NCBI GenBank assembly: GCA_002633005.1
Contig: NMRA01000460.1
Coordinates: forward strand, 115,653 to 179,652
Direction of reading: 5' to 3'
Length of the DNA stretch: 64,000 nucleotides
From: Phoronis australis
Lineage: Eukaryota > Phoronida > Phoronidae
Shown here: piece by piece, positions 62,501 to 64,000 of the stretch
Layout: each line of letters opens with the position of its first letter
Numbering within the stretch: position 1 is the first letter of the stretch
Program-made: the position numbers and the translations under genes
Notes under the pieces: generated by a model
Database searches by the model: none
Told to the model about the DNA's origin: nothing
The model's input: only the letters and a program-made list of their open reading frames with translations

Positions 62501-64000
62501 CTGTCTCATTATCTATCAAGTTTTTTGTTGAATCAAATTTGGCATATGTGTTCTGTTGAGGAAAGAATGGCTGGTGTTGATTTTTGGATGGAGCTTGGTG
62601 CACCCCGGTGACAAATTGTTATTGTGTCTCCCTTCATATCTACCAAGTTCTTAGTGGATCTTCAAGAAACTTGTCAGATGTTCTTACAGAGATTATATGT
62701 TGATTTTCGGATGGATTTATAAGTACCATGGAAATATTTTAAGAATGAATTTCTCTTATTTCTTCACGATTTCTGATGCACAGGGTTTTTTTGGGGGAGC
62801 TAAGTCACTTTGGGGAAATGGGTCCTAGTGTACTCTTTCAGAAGACCCCTTACACGTGTGATTTAAACCATGTTCATTCTCAGGTACATTGATTAGCTTT
62901 TTCTACTGCTGCAGGCATCAGTTGATAAGTCGGCCATAAGTTGTTACCAAGAACTGTCTCAGAGGCTTGCTATTGCCTTATGTCATGAGGAACAACGGTG
63001 CAGCTATCTTAGCCAACAAACTCGGCTGATGCTTCAACTGATTGAGGAGAACGCAGCCCTTCCAGAGGGTAAGCACAGTCTTATGAGTTTTTGATATACT
63101 GTATTTGCCCTAATAAGCGCCTATGCCTCTATAAGCGTCCCCACGAGTTTTCAGACTTTGCTAAAATAAGCGCCCAGTCCATGAACGCCGTGTACATGCG
63201 AAAAATGCCTTACCTACAATCTAAAATTCTACAGTAACCTCTTCAATTTATCAATAAAATCCGACATTCCTGAAAAAATCATTGTGCTCGGAATTTGTAG
63301 ACCACGAGCCTCGCCGCTATGTCGCTTTTTAGCTTTGACTATACACTTCAAACTTCCCTGTGCTACAAAAAGAATGCAAGTTTTGCTGATCTTGCGAGGG
63401 ACGTGTCCTTTTATGGTGTGGTCTTTCAGAACGGAAGCAGCATACTTCTCAAAGGGATTGTATGGTATCTTTCCAGTACAGATCTTCTCCCTCAGCGGGA
63501 ATCCTAATTTCTTTGTACACGTGAAAGTCGCTAATCGAAGACAAATAAAAACTTACTTTAGCTGAAATGTAGTGCATCATTTTTGATTTGATACAAAAAT
63601 TGTCTGCTTCATGCAAAATTTAAGTCTACTAACACATTGTTCAACTTGTCAAATTAGTTGTTATTTTTGTATGTAGACAGCATCGAGAATCCTTTCAAGT
63701 CTATGTTGCACAAGTATGCTTTGGCTCAAGACCTCAAGTGCACATTTGATTCGTAAGTACCCATCCAATATATGCACAGCACACACCAAAAGTATTCATA
63801 TAGCAAACTGACATGGAAATCCCCATCATGAGGACTGAGTGGAGGCCAAACTCATCATCAGATTATCTTTCCTCCTTGAACGAGAATAAAGATGACTTTA
63901 CAAAAGTGTTAGAAAGGTTGCTTAGTAATTCTCTAATTACATTTTTCCTGTTACAGAAGTCATTTTCATGCATAATTAACCATCGTGATGGTGAAACGGT
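53516..64000 (+). CDS. NPRL3: NPRL3, GATOR1 complex subunit (3' part beyond the window)
   Basis: With DEPDC5 and NPRL2, NPRL3 forms GATOR1, the lysosomal GTPase-activating complex for RagA/B that shuts off mTORC1 when amino acids are scarce. Six coding exons with agreeing phases: 53516-53630, 57893-57953, 58529-58567, 59390-59570, 62915-63068, 63677-63752; the last intron runs off the edge. The start [20 protein letters not shown] followed by LLFRYPF matches the family N-terminus. Next come [35 protein letters not shown] with [45 protein letters not shown] with SYLSQQ, and [17 protein letters not shown]. About 209 of an expected 550-600 residues are here. Intron 1 (4.3 kb) is packed with foldback elements, and intron 4 with a degenerate repeat array. 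The ATG is chosen for its match to the conserved N-terminus. Confidence 0.95.
53798..54314. mobile_element. foldback element 1 in NPRL3 intron 1
   Basis: The arms of about 210 bp, 53798-54020 and 54101-54314, are imperfect inverse copies: GAAGCTCCTATACGCTG..., GGTACACCTTAGGAGGC, TTTAATTCCTTCCAACTC and AGCAGTCCTTCATT on the left, with their complements on the right. The 80-base centre has its own short inverted repeat (CACTGCGCGC / GCGTGCAGTG). The arms have drifted apart more than those of element 2. Confidence 0.75.
54318..54605. mobile_element. foldback element 2 with 9-bp target-site duplication
   Basis: The arms of about 120 bp (54318-54437 and 54485-54605) are nearly identical inverse copies, from TAGGCAATGACCATCGCC to GGCGATGGTCATTGCCTA, with a 47-base centre. 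The nonamer CTATAGATG flanks both sides (54309-54317 and 54606-54614). Nine-base duplications are typical of Mutator-like elements, so this is probably a non-autonomous foldback MITE of that superfamily. It landed at the right edge of foldback element 1 and shares arm sequence with it. Confidence 0.88.
54839..55390. mobile_element. foldback element 3 in NPRL3 intron 1
   Basis: The left arm (about 54839-55040) repeats words of element 1: GGGACACCTTAG, TTAGGAGGCTGTTGATGTC, TTTAATTACTTCC. The right arm (about 55245-55385) carries the inverse of its inner part, GGAAAGAAATGTTGATTAC, and the inverse of its outer part, TTTGATAGTTTATCCATAAT. The central 200 bases are unlike elements 1 and 2 and contain an open cassette with splice-like ends (55054-55224). 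Confidence 0.6.
55054..55224 (+). other. potential in-frame cassette exon inside foldback element 3
   Basis: It begins after CCATTTTGTCCAG and ends before GTAAGT. Its 171 bases have no stop in the one frame that joins NPRL3 exon 1 (one leftover base) to exon 2 (needs two). If included it would add 57 residues ([20 protein letters not shown]...) to the NPRL3 N-terminus. Nothing comparable exists in NPRL3 of other animals that I know. It could be an exonised mobile-element segment, an unrelated exon or chance. Confidence 0.3.
57736..57753. repeat. target-site duplication, left copy
   Basis: TTGAATTTATTGTTTTTC, identical to 57873-57890; the pair brackets a 119-bp insertion. Confidence 0.9.
57754..57872 (+). 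mobile_element. 119-bp retroposon-like insertion next to the NPRL3 exon-2 acceptor
   Basis: The segment is flanked by perfect 18-bp duplications. It starts GTCAGCCCGGGAG and ends with repeated TATTACAGG words. CTGTCACGG (57781-57789) pairs with CCGTGACAG (57841-57849), and the sequence between is GC-rich and partly self-complementary, so its source may be a small structured RNA. The length, duplications and repeated tail fit a short LINE-mobilised insertion; no tRNA-type A and B boxes are clear. Confidence 0.8.
57873..57890. repeat. target-site duplication, right copy, serving as splice-acceptor tract
   Basis: The identical 18-mer is followed immediately by AG at 57891-57892 and NPRL3 exon 2. 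It now supplies the pyrimidine tract of the acceptor. Confidence 0.9.
58252..58500 (+). mobile_element. tRNA-derived SINE in NPRL3 intron 2
   Basis: The head has a Pol III A box (TGGCCTAGTGGGATAGG) and a clean B box (GTTCAAGTCCC), followed by ACTGGGACACCCTGC. The body ends in a segment with GGCCCATCTGAGCAGCCTG, shared inverted with the SINE at 10490-10745. The head does not fold into a full tRNA cloverleaf, so it is not a functional tRNA. Confidence 0.65.
60290..62760. repeat. degenerate tandem-like array in NPRL3 intron 4
   Basis: A phrase like GTGCCCCCTAGTGGCAATTT recurs about a dozen times (for example near 60408, 60640, 60838, 60985, 61130, 61258, 61284, 62068, 62190), spaced roughly 100-250 bases. 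It is commonly preceded by GTATCTCCTAAACCGTT..GGAT.TTCATGAAATTTG and GGACGGATCCGACTA. A GTCC microsatellite lies at about 60477-60500. Near 61655-61685 GTGGGCGCATTTCAACGC with the hairpin CAACGCTCTGCGTTG may be an element end. The units are too diverged to fix a period. Confidence 0.65.
63105..63200 (+). repeat. fragment with repeated AATAAGCGCC words
   Basis: CTAATAAGCGCC, CTATAAGCGTCC and AAATAAGCGCCC occur within 80 bases. This looks like the end of a transposon with subterminal repeats. It sits in NPRL3 intron 5. Confidence 0.4.

Noticed and set aside
1-64000. CRISPR arrays, operons, prokaryotic promoters
   Set aside because: The DNA is animal nuclear; no regularly spaced identical repeats and no prokaryotic gene arrangement were seen.

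Overview
The window is animal nuclear DNA. Its genes are split by GT-AG introns, a tRNA gene carries a eukaryotic-type intron, and a LINE and tRNA-derived SINEs are present. The genes are metazoan: ATP5PD, TMF1, WNT8 and NPRL3. The base composition is AT-rich and the introns are short to medium and full of repeats. This suits a marine invertebrate, most likely an invertebrate deuterostome (hemichordate, echinoderm or lancelet), but the sequence alone does not settle the species.

Layout. 1-5138: the upstream or first-intron part of ATP5PD, holding a 1.27-kb element with long inverted repeats and small hairpin elements; I could not find the ATP5PD start exon. 5139-8480 (+): the last four coding exons of ATP synthase subunit d. 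9810-31625 (-): a complete coding set for the Golgi coiled-coil protein TMF1. I assembled 23 coding exons by hand, and all phases agree to give 1237 codons plus stop. TMF1 converges on ATP5PD. One TMF1 intron holds a 5'-truncated LINE with clear target-site duplications. 31645-38372: intergenic, with a probable TMF1 promoter near 33,740, an intron-containing tRNA-Ile(UAU) gene and a decayed retroelement protein domain. 38373-42203 (+): a candidate three-exon gene for a 73-residue protein I do not recognise. 42829-50613 (+): a complete six-exon Wnt8 gene. 53516 to the right edge (+): the first six coding exons of NPRL3, a GATOR1 subunit; the rest lies outside.

Functionally these are neighbours rather than a pathway: mitochondrial ATP synthesis, Golgi tethering, Wnt signalling and amino-acid signalling to mTORC1.

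The most unusual material is mobile-element activity at splice sites. NPRL3 intron 1 carries three related foldback elements, one with 9-bp target-site duplications and one enclosing a 171-nt segment that would splice in frame. NPRL3 intron 1 also ends in a 119-bp insertion whose target-site duplication rebuilt the pyrimidine tract of the acceptor. A TMF1 intron has a 33-bp tandem duplication that includes the splice donor. At least four copies of a roughly 120-150-bp inverted-repeat element are scattered through the window.
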